64,000 nt of DNA from Capnocytophaga gingivalis ATCC 33624. GTDB lineage: Bacteria; Bacteroidota; Bacteroidia; Flavobacteriales; Flavobacteriaceae. Positions within the stretch are counted from its first letter, which is position 1. Every line of letters begins with the position of its first letter. The notes under the pieces are model-generated. The model ran no database searches, was not told where the DNA came from, and saw only the letters and a list, made by a program, of their open reading frames with translations. Made by a program: the position numbers and the translations under genes. The DNA is taken from NCBI RefSeq assembly GCF_000174755.1, contig NZ_ACLQ01000019.1, positions 248,001 through 312,000 on the forward strand, read 5' to 3'. This document shows, piece by piece, positions 27,111-34,714 of the stretch.

Positions 27111-27655
27111 GCTTTTAGTTTTTGGTTAATCTGTTGGATTCTGCTATCTAAATCCCCTTTCAAAACATAGAAAGGGATAGATTTTTTCTGTAAAAACTCC
27201 TTGAAGAAAGCAAAAATCTCTGCTCTCTCAGTTGGCTTGTCCCTAAGGTCATCAGCCACCCATGGAGTATCTATGTAGGTTAGGAAATAATGATCATACC
27301 GATGTGTGAAAGCATAACGCTCTATAATAGGATCAGACTTCCCATAATATATATAAGAATAAATAACTAACTCTATCAGACAAGTATCACAGAAGACATA
27401 GTCGTGAGCTCCCTGTACGGCCTTATTCTCCAAGTCCACCTGTCCTTTGGCTATAGGCAGCAAATCCTCCCAAGTACAAAGCTGCCGAAACTTATCCCAC
27501 TTCTCTTGCAAGTAGAGTCGCATATATTCTGGAACCCATTGTGTATGGTAAGCCGCCGCCATGTATTGGCTTAGGGTCGTCTTTCCGGTGGATTCAGGGC
27601 CTAAGAATACGATTCGCTTACAAGAACTGGGGTATTGTACAAATTCTTTCTCCAT
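27107..27655 (-). CDS. NadR-type nucleoside kinase / AAA ATPase
   Basis: 182 residues. P-loop FLGPESTGKTTLSQYMA (about 16-32) is followed by PEYMRLYL and CDTCLIELVIYS, as in the ribosylnicotinamide kinase domain of NadR. There is no nucleotidyltransferase domain, so this is a stand-alone kinase that would phosphorylate nicotinamide riboside (or another vitamin nucleoside) as it enters. The P-loop is only 18 residues from the first Met, so the start cannot be moved down. The gene therefore really overlaps the end of the pnuC frame by 55 bases. Also overlaps DUF4301 by 4 bases. Confidence 0.85.
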   Translation of the reverse strand: MEKEFVQYPSSCKRIVFLGPESTGKTTLSQYMAAAYHTQWVPEYMRLYLQEKWDKFRQLCTWEDLLPIAKGQVDLENKAVQGAHDYVFCDTCLIELVIYSYIYYGKSDPIIERYAFTHRYDHYFLTYIDTPWVADDLRDKPTERAEIFAFFKEFLQKKSIPFYVLKGDLDSRIQQINQKLKA

Positions 27656-28293
27656 TCTCTATAGGCTAAAATAGCTATAATTGTAAAAATCACATATTGT
27701 AAAGCTGTGACTACAAAACCTTTGTAGGTATATAAAGGAATAGAAATCACATCCCCTACTATCCAAAAGAGCCAATTCTCTATCTTGCGCTTTGCCATGA
27801 GCCACATTCCTACCAAGAAAATAGCTGTTGTGAAAGCATCTACCCAGTCCGTCCACACAAAGTGCCCCCAACCTAAGGCTATCCCCTCCATAGAAAAATC
27901 ATTATTGATATAAGGCTTGAAATAATAGACCAACATCACAAAAAGTCCACTCAGTAGAGCAAGGTATAGTGTTATCTTTCGATCCTTAGCCCCCATAGTA
28001 GCAATCTCCACATGAACATTATCCTGACTGTTTTTTGCCCAAAGCACCCAACCATACACACTCATAATAGTATAGTAAGCATTGATCAACATATCGCCAA
28101 AAAGCCTTCCTACCCATAGAAGATAGACAAAAAGTACTGTGCTGATAATTCCGGTAGGATATACCCAAATATTTCTTTTCTTTGAGAAAAGAACACTAAG
28201 CAATCCGAACAATACACCAAAAACCTCTACATAGATCAGATGAGTAGGTACGCCTTGGTATTGAGCAAATACCCAATCAAAAATGTGGTTCAT
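27601..28293 (-). CDS. PnuC-family vitamin transporter (nicotinamide riboside or thiamine)
   Basis: 230 residues with about seven membrane helices. PnuC signatures: YVEVFGVLFGLLSVLFS, the NIWVYPTGIISTVLFVYLLW helix, and YGWVLWAK. Facilitated-diffusion channel; PnuC takes nicotinamide riboside, PnuT thiamine. The downstream NadR-type kinase argues for nicotinamide riboside trapped by phosphorylation. The upstream gene encodes a thiamine-binding (YkoF/MTH1187-like) protein and argues for thiamine. No TPP riboswitch is visible ahead of the operon. The 5' end overlaps the thiamine-binding gene by 17 bases. Confidence 0.85.
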   Translation of the reverse strand: MNHIFDWVFAQYQGVPTHLIYVEVFGVLFGLLSVLFSKKRNIWVYPTGIISTVLFVYLLWVGRLFGDMLINAYYTIMSVYGWVLWAKNSQDNVHVEIATMGAKDRKITLYLALLSGLFVMLVYYFKPYINNDFSMEGIALGWGHFVWTDWVDAFTTAIFLVGMWLMAKRKIENWLFWIVGDVISIPLYTYKGFVVTALQYVIFTIIAILAYREWRKNLYNTPVLVSESYS

Positions 28294-28537
28294 AGTCGTG
28301 GCGATCAGATTTTACAATTTTTATATAAATAAGACCTTTCTCCAAGAGTTCAAAAACCTCCTTTACCTCATTGGTTAGCACCTCCATTACCCGATCATAC
28401 TCTCCATATATCTGGGTGCTCAGCGGGTTCTCATATACGATAAGCCCTGAGGTCCTGAGCTTCTTGATAAAGTGAATAATCGGTGCTTCAAATTCGTCCT
28501 GCAGAGGACTAAGAGTAAGTTCTACTGATACTTTCAT
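28277..28537 (-). CDS. Thiamine-binding (MTH1187/YkoF-like) small protein
   Basis: 86 residues. Ferredoxin-like fold family of YkoF/MTH1187: MKVSVELTLSPLQDEFEAPI at the start and SGLIVYENPLSTQIYGEYD in the middle are the diagnostic segments. Family members bind thiamine or its pyrimidine part, or act in cofactor handling. First gene of the operon with pnuC, kinase, DUF4301 and a barrel protein. A TATATTTG -7 box is at 28565-28572 (minus). No riboswitch-like fold is seen in the ~35-base leader. Confidence 0.8.
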   Translation of the reverse strand: MKVSVELTLSPLQDEFEAPIIHFIKKLRTSGLIVYENPLSTQIYGEYDRVMEVLTNEVKEVFELLEKGLIYIKIVKSDRHDYEPHF

Positions 28538-28611
28538 TATAAATTAAGATTTATTTTCAGATAGCAAATATACTAAAAAAAACGAAACCACCTACATTTT
28601 TTGAATATATT

Positions 28612-28643
28612 TTTGCTCAAAAACATAAATAGTAGTATCTTTG
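28612..28643 (+). promoter_or_regulatory. Promoter of the SanA-like gene
   Basis: TTTG (28612-28615), 20 bases, TATCTTTG (28636-28643), about 25 bases ahead of the tandem ATGs at 28668/28671. Confidence 0.75.
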
Positions 28644-28667
28644 CCTGCTGTAAAGCTAATTCTAACA

Positions 28668-29336
28668 ATGATGGGTATAAAATTGCGTTTTTCTAAAAAA
28701 TTCCTAAAAAAAGGTATGTTCTTCATCCTCTTTGCTTTACTGTTGGGTATAGTAGTGATCCACAATGCCAATAGTACTATCCACAAGAATGCTGAAGGAA
28801 AACTCTACACAGAGGTAGATAGTATTCCTAAGAACAAAGTAGCCTTACTCTTAGGCACAGGCAAATACCTCAAGGATGGACAGCCTAACCTGTATTTTCG
28901 ATACAGAGTAGAGGCAGCAGCAGCTCTTTTCAAGGCTCAGAAGGTAGATTTTATCCTTATCAGCGGAGATAATAGCAGACAAGGATATGATGAGCCTACC
29001 GATATGAAAGAAGCCTTGGTAGCTATGGGCATTCCTGAGGGGAAAATATATTTGGACTATGCCGGATTTCGCACCTTGGATTCTGTCGTACGAGCTAAAG
29101 AAATCTTTGATCTGACAGCCCTCACAGTAGTCTCTCAGGCTTTCCATGACGAAAGAGCCATCTACTTAGCTGAGAAATACGGTATCAAGGCAATAGGCTT
29201 CTGTGCCCGAGATGTAGATAAATATTCGGGGATGAAGACAAGGCTAAGAGAGTATTTTGCCCGTGCTAAAGTGTTTTGGGACTTAAGCCTTGGGGTACAA
29301 CCTAAGTTCTTAGGTGAGAAAATAGATATCCATTAA
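28668..29336 (+). CDS. SanA/YdcF-like envelope protein (DUF218)
   Basis: 222 residues. N-terminal basic stretch and one membrane helix (KKGMFFILFALLLGIVVI) followed by a periplasmic DUF218 domain: VALLLGTGKYLKDGQPN, FILISGDNSRQGYDEPTDM and VVSQAFHDERAIYLAEKYG. This is the SanA subfamily (vancomycin sensitivity/envelope barrier in enterics); the biochemical function is unsettled. Two adjacent ATGs (28668, 28671) can serve as start; an upstream TTG lies inside the -7 promoter box and is excluded. Three bases separate its stop from the RsmI-like gene, so these form an operon with hflX. Confidence 0.87.
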   Translation: MMGIKLRFSKKFLKKGMFFILFALLLGIVVIHNANSTIHKNAEGKLYTEVDSIPKNKVALLLGTGKYLKDGQPNLYFRYRVEAAAALFKAQKVDFILISGDNSRQGYDEPTDMKEALVAMGIPEGKIYLDYAGFRTLDSVVRAKEIFDLTALTVVSQAFHDERAIYLAEKYGIKAIGFCARDVDKYSGMKTRLREYFARAKVFWDLSLGVQPKFLGEKIDIH

Positions 29337-29339
29337 TCG

Positions 29340-30053
29340 ATGAAAAAAATAGGTGACTTATACTTAATCCCCAACTTATTAGGGGAAAGTGCAGTGAATG
29401 ATGTTCTTCCTCTCAGAGTAACAGAGGTAGTCCTTCTATGCAATCATTTTATTGTAGAAAACCCCAAGAATGCTCGTCGGTTTATCAAGGCTATTGCTCC
29501 TGAAAAATCACAAGAATCCTTAGAACTTTTTCCGTTGAACAAACATACCGATCAAGCGGATAAGGAGACTTACCTATCCCACTGCTTGGAAGGGCTTCCC
29601 ATGGGTATTATCTCCGATGCAGGTTGTCCAGCTATTGCAGACCCTGGTAGTGAAATCGTTCGTATGGCACACCAGCACGGGATTCGTGTAATTCCCTTGG
29701 TAGGCCCCTCCTCTATCCTACTGTCTCTGATGGCAAGCGGAATGAACGGGCAGTCATTTGCCTTCAATGGATACCTACCTATAGATAAGGACGAACGTAA
29801 AGCATCACTCAAGCGATTGGAAAAAAGAGCTAAGGAAGAACGTCAGTCTCAATTATTTATAGAAACTCCCTATCGCAATGAAGCCCTACTGCAAGAAATG
29901 CTACAGGTACTCTCCCCACACACCTCCCTATGTGTTGCCACCAATGTAACCCTTCCAGAAGAAGCTATCCACACCTATACTATAGGAGAGTGGAAATACC
30001 GATTCAAGGAGCTCCACTTAGAGAAACAACCCACTATTTTTATCCTATTATAA
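29340..30053 (+). CDS. RsmI-like tetrapyrrole-methylase-fold SAM methyltransferase
   Basis: 237 residues. GDLYLIPNLLGES start, the SAM-binding GIISDAGCPAIADPGSEIVR and VIPLVGPSSILLSLMASG, and SFAFNGYLPIDKDER, as in the RsmI family that 2'-O-methylates C1402 of 16S rRNA. It differs from classical RsmI in its N-terminus (LIPNLLGES instead of the VATPIGNL type), which is the second, Bacteroidota-common subgroup; the rRNA target is therefore assumed. ATG at 29340, 3 bases after the SanA-like gene and 23 bases before hflX. Confidence 0.82.
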   Translation: MKKIGDLYLIPNLLGESAVNDVLPLRVTEVVLLCNHFIVENPKNARRFIKAIAPEKSQESLELFPLNKHTDQADKETYLSHCLEGLPMGIISDAGCPAIADPGSEIVRMAHQHGIRVIPLVGPSSILLSLMASGMNGQSFAFNGYLPIDKDERKASLKRLEKRAKEERQSQLFIETPYRNEALLQEMLQVLSPHTSLCVATNVTLPEEAIHTYTIGEWKYRFKELHLEKQPTIFILL

Positions 30054-30076
30054 GATAGCTCATTAATCATTTGTTT

Positions 30077-31300
30077 ATGCTTGAAAAAAAGAACTTAGAA
30101 TATGAAAAAACTGTTTTGGTAGGAGTAATTACTGCCACCCAAAACGAAGAAAAAGCTCACGAATACTTAGATGAATTGGAATTTCTCACCTATACAGCAG
30201 GAGGAGAAGTCGTAAAGCGATTCACCCAACGCTTGGATACCCCCAATCCTAAAACCTTTATCGGAACAGGAAAGATGGAAGAACTCACCCAGTTTGTCCA
30301 AGACAATGAGATAGGCACCGTTATTTTCGACGATGAACTTACCCCTGCCCAACAGAATAATATAGAGAAGATACTTAGAGTCAAGATACTAGATAGGACA
30401 ACCCTTATCTTAGATATCTTTGCCCAACGTGCACAGACCAGCTATGCACGCACTCAGGTGGAACTGGCTCAATACCAATACCTACTCCCCCGCCTGACCG
30501 GTCTTTGGACTCACTTGGAACGCCAGCGAGGAGGGATAGGTATGCGCGGTCCTGGGGAGACAGAAATAGAAACTGACCGCCGTATTGTCCGTGATCGTAT
30601 AGCGCTACTGAAGAAAAAACTCGAAACCATAGATAAGCAAATGGCTACACAACGAGGAAATCGTGGCGCCTTGGTACGGGTAGCCCTTATTGGCTATACC
30701 AATGTAGGGAAATCCACCCTGATGAACCTTATCAGCAAGAGTGATGTATTTGCAGAAGACAAACTTTTTGCTACCTTGGATACCACGGTACGCAAGGTAG
30801 TTATAGGAAATCTTCCTTTTCTACTGAGTGACACAGTAGGTTTTATTCGAAAACTTCCTACCGAACTTATCGAATCCTTCAAGAGCACCTTGGATGAAGT
30901 AAGAGATGCCGATCTTCTCCTGCATGTAGTGGACATCTCTCACCCTAACTTCGAAGATCACATCGCTTCAGTAAATCAAATATTAGGTGAGATAAAGAGC
31001 ATCAACAAACCCACTATCATGGTATTCAACAAGATAGATGCCTATACGCACCTAACTATAGAAGATGACGACCTAATGACCGAGAAAACCTCCCGTCACT
31101 TCTCCTTGGAAGAATGGAAACAGACATGGATGAATCGCATGAATGGAGATGCTATCTTTATCTCGGCCATCAACAAAGAAAATATACAGGAATTTAGAGA
31201 AAAAGTATACCAAAAAGTACGAGAAATACACGTCACACGCTTCCCTTATAACAATTTTCTATATCCAGAAATCATCATAGAAGAAGAAGCTAATTCATAA
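30077..31300 (+). CDS. hflX: GTPase HflX
   Basis: 407 residues. The N-terminal HflX domain (TFIGTGKMEELTQFV, VIFDDELTPAQQNNIE, LDRTTLILDIFAQRA) is followed by RQRGGIGMRGPGETEIETDR. The G domain has G1 GYTNVGKST (about residue 206), G3 DTVGF and G4 FNKID. It splits or rescues stalled 70S ribosomes under stress. The C-terminus ends in a short acidic tail. ATG at 30077 chosen over a TTG two codons upstream. Last gene of the SanA-RsmI-HflX run; an inverted-repeat element follows at 31310-31389. Confidence 0.95.
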   Translation: MLEKKNLEYEKTVLVGVITATQNEEKAHEYLDELEFLTYTAGGEVVKRFTQRLDTPNPKTFIGTGKMEELTQFVQDNEIGTVIFDDELTPAQQNNIEKILRVKILDRTTLILDIFAQRAQTSYARTQVELAQYQYLLPRLTGLWTHLERQRGGIGMRGPGETEIETDRRIVRDRIALLKKKLETIDKQMATQRGNRGALVRVALIGYTNVGKSTLMNLISKSDVFAEDKLFATLDTTVRKVVIGNLPFLLSDTVGFIRKLPTELIESFKSTLDEVRDADLLLHVVDISHPNFEDHIASVNQILGEIKSINKPTIMVFNKIDAYTHLTIEDDDLMTEKTSRHFSLEEWKQTWMNRMNGDAIFISAINKENIQEFREKVYQKVREIHVTRFPYNNFLYPEIIIEEEANS

Positions 31301-31309
31301 ATCATGTAA

Positions 31310-31389
31310 AAGTTTCGCAAGATTTTTAATTTATTGAATTTTAATACATTAAAAAAATATTTATCTCCTAAAAACATCTTGCGAAACTT
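31310..31389. repeat. 14-bp inverted repeat with 52-base AT-rich core
   Basis: AAGTTTCGCAAGAT (31310-31323) is exactly complementary to ATCTTGCGAAACTT (31376-31389), between the convergent hflX and mnmE. The loop is too long for a classical terminator; a tiny non-autonomous mobile element or a long-loop bidirectional terminator are both possible. Confidence 0.5.
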
Positions 31390-31425
31390 AAAATGAATGA
31401 ACTGGTAAATCCTAAAAAAATCTCC

Positions 31426-32853
31426 TTATTTCCCGATACAGAAGCGAGAAAATATATTCCCCAACAGTTCATCATTACTCACCGCTCCTGTGATACTACC
31501 CAAGTGATAGAGTACTTCTCGTATATCAATAGCCAATAAGTCCCCTGAAAGATGATTTATAAGCCCTTCTTCCACTTTTTCAAGAGCTTCTAAAGCATTT
31601 TTTAAGGCTTCATAATGGCGTATATTGGTAATAATAGTAGCACTTTCTGTTGAGGTGAGCTCTTTGGCATAGAAAGAAAGGAGTTTTTTAAGTGCCTCTA
31701 TATTGATTTTTTCTTTAGCTGAGATTCTTAGCTTACCATAACCATATTTTCGTTCTTCTGGATTTAGTTTTTTCTCTATTTCTTCATCAAAATCAGATAA
31801 GCCTATATATTCATTATCTGTTTTGTTATGTAAAAGTAATATCTTAAGTCCTTTTCGATAGTTTTCTCCTACAAATTGTACTACTTCATCGGTAGTATTC
31901 TCTTTTTCATTATAGAGATAGAGTACTATTTGTGCTTTTTTTATTTTTTCTTTAGCCTTTTCTACTCCTATAGCTTCTATTTGGTCCCGTGTATCACGGA
32001 TGCCTGCGGTATCAATAAAGCGGAATGTAACCCCTGCTATATGGAGTGTTTCTTCTATGGTATCGCGAGTAGTCCCCGCAATGTCCGACACGATAGCACG
32101 CTCCTCATTGAGCAGGGTATTAAGTAGGGTTGATTTGCCTGCATTGGGTTTGCCTACAATGGCCACTGGTATCCCATTCTTGATAGCATTACCTGCAGAG
32201 AAGGACTGCACCAGCTCTTGCAGGGTTGTTTTTATCCTTTTGAGTAGTTGCTCTAATTGTTTTCTATCAGCAAAGGCCACGTCTTCTTCTGAGAAATCCA
32301 ATTCTAATTCTATCAAAGAAGCAAAGTTAAGCAACTCTTGTCGGAGTCCTTCTATCTCGGAGGTAAAACCACCTCGCATTTGTTGTAAAGCTACTTGGTG
32401 AGAGGCTTTACTATCTGAGGCAATAAGGTCAGCAACTGCTTCGGCTTGGTTGAGAGCTAATTTCCCATTGAGGAAAGCTCGTTTGGTAAATTCTCCAGCC
32501 TGAGCAAGCCTTGCACCATTTGCTAAACACAATTTTATTACTTCCTGAGTAATATAAGCACTTCCGTGACAAGAAAACTCTACTACGGGTTCGCCTGTAT
32601 AAGATTTCTTGCCTTTGAAAATAGTTGCCAAGCACTCATCAATTACTTGAGTTTCGCTTTTGATAGTTCCTAAATGAACGGTATGAGAAGGTGCTTCGGA
32701 TAAAGGCTTTCCACTTAGTGTTTTGAATACTTTGTCAGCAAGTTCGATAGCTTCTTTTCCTGATAAACGTATTACCGAAATAGCTCCCACACCTGTAGCA
32801 GTAGCCAAAGCAACTATGGTGTCGTCAGTATAAGGTGTTTTTTTATTTTCCAT
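31426..32853 (-). CDS. mnmE: tRNA modification GTPase MnmE
   Basis: 475 residues. The N-terminal folate-binding domain (IVALATATGVGAISVIRLSG, TYTGEPVVEFSCHG-like YTGEPVVEFSCHGS) is followed by the helical domain and an inserted G domain: GKPNAGKSTLLN (about 231), DTAGIRDT and LLHNKTD. The protein ends FSRFCIGK, the invariant C-terminal Cys motif. With MnmG it installs (c)mnm5 at U34 of tRNAs. ATG start. Convergent with hflX; upstream lie the small membrane-protein genes on the same strand. Confidence 0.96.
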   Translation of the reverse strand: MENKKTPYTDDTIVALATATGVGAISVIRLSGKEAIELADKVFKTLSGKPLSEAPSHTVHLGTIKSETQVIDECLATIFKGKKSYTGEPVVEFSCHGSAYITQEVIKLCLANGARLAQAGEFTKRAFLNGKLALNQAEAVADLIASDSKASHQVALQQMRGGFTSEIEGLRQELLNFASLIELELDFSEEDVAFADRKQLEQLLKRIKTTLQELVQSFSAGNAIKNGIPVAIVGKPNAGKSTLLNTLLNEERAIVSDIAGTTRDTIEETLHIAGVTFRFIDTAGIRDTRDQIEAIGVEKAKEKIKKAQIVLYLYNEKENTTDEVVQFVGENYRKGLKILLLHNKTDNEYIGLSDFDEEIEKKLNPEERKYGYGKLRISAKEKINIEALKKLLSFYAKELTSTESATIITNIRHYEALKNALEALEKVEEGLINHLSGDLLAIDIREVLYHLGSITGAVSNDELLGNIFSRFCIGK

Positions 32854-32872
32854 AAGTGTAAAATTTATATTT

Positions 32873-33178
32873 TTAGAAAACTAAAGTCGCTCCATAGAAC
32901 CAATAAACTATTAATGCTATTACAAGTAAAAAACCTATATTCCAAAGCCATTTTTTTGCCCATTTGTAGAAAAAACTATAAAATAAAAAGAATAATAAAG
33001 CTATAAACAAAGGAACTACTATAAGATTTATATAAAAATAGATCATCCAAGTATTGAAACTATTAAAATCAAGATAATCCCATTGGAGAAGAAGTTCCTT
33101 TATAGTGTAACAGAAATTGATAAGCAAGAGAATCAAACTTATAACAATTCCTACTGAGATAGTCGGTTTCTTTTTCAT
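32873..33178 (-). CDS. Small membrane protein, FYSFFYKWAKK family
   Basis: 101 residues, three predicted membrane helices (about 9-28, 47-70, 77-97). Opens MKKKPTISVGIVISLI and contains LFFLFYSFFYKWAKKWLW. Function unknown. The FYSFFYKWAK motif also occurs in the 91-aa neighbour and, as VFYSFHYRWAKRFF, in the membrane part of the 428-aa protein at 36236-37522, so it looks like a free-standing version of that module. ATG start; 19 bases from the mnmE start. Confidence 0.65.
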   Translation of the reverse strand: MKKKPTISVGIVISLILLLINFCYTIKELLLQWDYLDFNSFNTWMIYFYINLIVVPLFIALLFFLFYSFFYKWAKKWLWNIGFLLVIALIVYWFYGATLVF

Positions 33179-33207
33179 AAACTAATGATAGTATAAAAAT
33201 ATTATTT

Positions 33208-33483
33208 TTATAAATAAAACAAAACAGCCATTAATAAAGTAATAACTAATCCTATTCTCGCCCATTTATAAAAGAAACTATAAAATAGAAAGAATAAAAA
33301 GTTGACCCCAAGGATAAAAGGGAATATATAGAATATAAAAAAATAAATAAAAAACTCTAAACTATTGTAATTAAATTCGAAACCATTTTGTCCTATATAA
33401 TATACAAACATATAAACAATAGATAACACAGTAAGTGCTATGTTTATAATGATTCCTATTTTAACATTCGGTTTTTTCTTCAT
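33208..33483 (-). CDS. Small membrane protein, FYSFFYKWAKK family
   Basis: 91 residues, three membrane helices. MKKKPNVKIGIIINIALTVL and FFLFYSFFYKWARIGLV make it a clear paralogue of the 101-aa protein next door (same MKKKP start and same FLFYSFFYKWA block, with a diverged middle). No known domain. ATG start. Very AT-rich. Confidence 0.63.
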   Translation of the reverse strand: MKKKPNVKIGIIINIALTVLSIVYMFVYYIGQNGFEFNYNSLEFFIYFFIFYIFPFILGVNFLFFLFYSFFYKWARIGLVITLLMAVLFYL

Positions 33484-33513
33484 AAAATTATTTTTTGATT
33501 GAATAGAATATAA

Positions 33514-33550
33514 AAATACCTTGTAAGGATAAGAATCTTACAAGGTATTT
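33514..33550 (-). terminator. Terminator of the coiled-coil gene
   Basis: A 14-bp stem AAATACCTTGTAAG / CTTACAAGGTATTT with a 9-base loop lies just past the stop of the gene at 33554. On the minus strand the stem is flanked by A/T runs. Confidence 0.75.
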
Positions 33551-33553
33551 TTT

Positions 33554-33865
33554 CTATCGCTTGTCCTCAATCCCGAATTCCCTCCATTGTGTTTGGGGAA
33601 TATCAATTTTTATAAGTTTTTTAAGAAAAGTAACCTTGTTTTCTACCTCAGAAACAGCTTTGTTAAGCTCTTCGGTTTTTGTTTTGAGGTCAGCTTTTAG
33701 CTTTTCTTGCTCACTATTGAGCGTTTCCATTTTCTTACGAAGCTCCTCGAGCTTGGTAATATCTTCAGCCTTTATTCCCAAAGGCAAATTGTCATTGCGA
33801 CCCTTTAGCCCATCTATCATTACAGATGATTCAGCTAAGTTTGTTGAAAAATTTTTTCTCGGCAT
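33554..33865 (-). CDS. Small coiled-coil protein
   Basis: 103 residues, soluble. Residues about 33-85 form a heptad-like Lys/Glu/Leu coiled coil (KLEELRKKMETLNSEQEKLK, then KTKTEELNKAVSEVENKVTF). The N-terminus is MPRKNFSTNLAESSVMIDGL and the C-terminus PQTQWREFGIEDKR. No family recognised. ATG start; its own terminator follows. It is the only soluble protein inside the membrane-protein array. Confidence 0.6.
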   Translation of the reverse strand: MPRKNFSTNLAESSVMIDGLKGRNDNLPLGIKAEDITKLEELRKKMETLNSEQEKLKADLKTKTEELNKAVSEVENKVTFLKKLIKIDIPQTQWREFGIEDKR

Positions 33866-34176
33866 AAATTTACTTTTTATATATTAAACAATGAATGAAA
33901 ATAATTTATTTTATACAGAAAATAAATTAGTTTTCTTGAAAATCACAAATGAAATCACATAGAAAACCAATATACATACCACAAAAATAGTGCCAAAAAT
34001 AATGAGAAACTTCTTTAATTCTCTATAATAGAAAGTATAAATACTCAAAAAGAAAATTATTAATAATAATGTAACGATAATAGCACATTTAATTGAAAAA
34101 AATAAAAGTTCAGAAGAATCATCAATCCACGAATTAGAAATTATAAACAAAATAGAAGGAACATAAATCATATATA

Positions 34177-34208
34177 GAATAATTATACTACATAATGGTA
34201 TTCCTATT
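34177..34208. repeat. 32-bp direct repeat, copy 1
   Basis: Identical to 34274-34305; the two copies flank the 65-base insert in the broken membrane-protein gene. Confidence 0.92.
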
Positions 34209-34253
34209 AGCAAAAACTCTCCTATTGGTTCTTCCTCTGGATGTGCCAAGAAG
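34201..34253. repeat. 53-bp copy of a neighbouring gene segment (recipient)
   Basis: Matches 36901-36953 with a single mismatch (A at 34206, T at 36906). The donor lies inside the 428-aa paralogue and encodes AHPEEEPIGEFLL there. Confidence 0.92.
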
Positions 34254-34273
34254 GTTGGAACCGAAAGGGTTTG

Positions 34274-34305
34274 GAATAATTATACTACATAATGGTATTC
34301 CTATT
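34274..34305. repeat. 32-bp direct repeat, copy 2
   Basis: Identical to 34177-34208, offset by 97 bases, which causes the frameshift. Confidence 0.92.
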
Positions 34306-34570
34306 TTGTTTTTCTTATATATATAATACCCCAATAAATTTACTACAATAGAATAAATAAACAAATAAGAACAAATAATTGATGTAGCTTCAAATTTGTT
34401 ATTCATACCTTCTCTTATGAAAATATATAAAATATAAATTGAAATCAATAAAAAAAGTATAGAAAATACTTTTATCATTATTCTAAAAAAATGAGGTTTT
34501 TTCATATTTTTTTATTTTTATTTAATTATACAAATAGTTTATGTGATTTTATACCTTGTAAATTAATTAC

Positions 34571-34696
34571 ACAAGATGGTTATTTTATTTTACAAGAAGG
34601 AAAACAGATTACACAAGATGTGTTTTCCATTTTACAAGATAGAAAATGAATTATACAAGGTTGTTTATTCTATTTACAAGATGGTATTTTCTATAT
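34571..34696. repeat. Tandem array, six units with exact 21-bp period
   Basis: ACAAG occurs at 34571, 34592, 34613, 34634, 34655 and 34676, every step exactly 21 bases. Units 1, 3, 5 and 6 read ACAAGATG(or GTTG) followed by a T-rich half; units 2 and 4 read ACAAGA(A/T)(A)GG/GAAAA followed by an A-rich half, giving a 42-bp higher order. GGAAAACA of unit 2 can pair with TGTTTTCC of unit 3. It lies between the 84-aa gene and the start of the broken membrane gene. Confidence 0.85.
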
Positions 34697-34714
34697 TTTT
34701 GTGTTTTTGGATAG

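Larger units (their letters stand above)
33911..34505 (-). pseudogene. Small membrane-protein gene disrupted by a 97-bp templated insertion
   Basis: Two overlapping frames represent one gene. The first begins at the ATG at 34505 (MKKPHFFRIMIKVFSILFLL) and runs to KKNKIGIPLCSIII; the second resumes with GIPLCSIIILYMIYVPSIL and ends at 33911. The break is a 32-bp direct repeat (34177-34208 and 34274-34305) enclosing 65 foreign bases. Removing 97 bases restores a single 166-codon frame (595-97=498), a protein with about five membrane helices containing FYYRELKKFLIIFG, so it is related to the neighbouring small membrane proteins. Bases 34207-34253 are identical to part of the 428-aa paralogue gene. 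Presumably inactive. Confidence 0.8.

Noticed and set aside
28538-28611. TPP riboswitch ahead of the thiamine-binding/PnuC operon
   Set aside because: No CTGAGA or conserved second-half motif in the short AT-rich leader.
34571-34696. CRISPR array
   Set aside because: The period is 21 bases with no spacer-size unique segments and no cas genes nearby; units are only partly alike.
34571-34696. Heptad-repeat coding sequence (21 bases = 7 codons, reading YTRxxxx)
   Set aside because: Stops occur within the array and there is no start codon; the region is intergenic on the coding strand of its neighbours.
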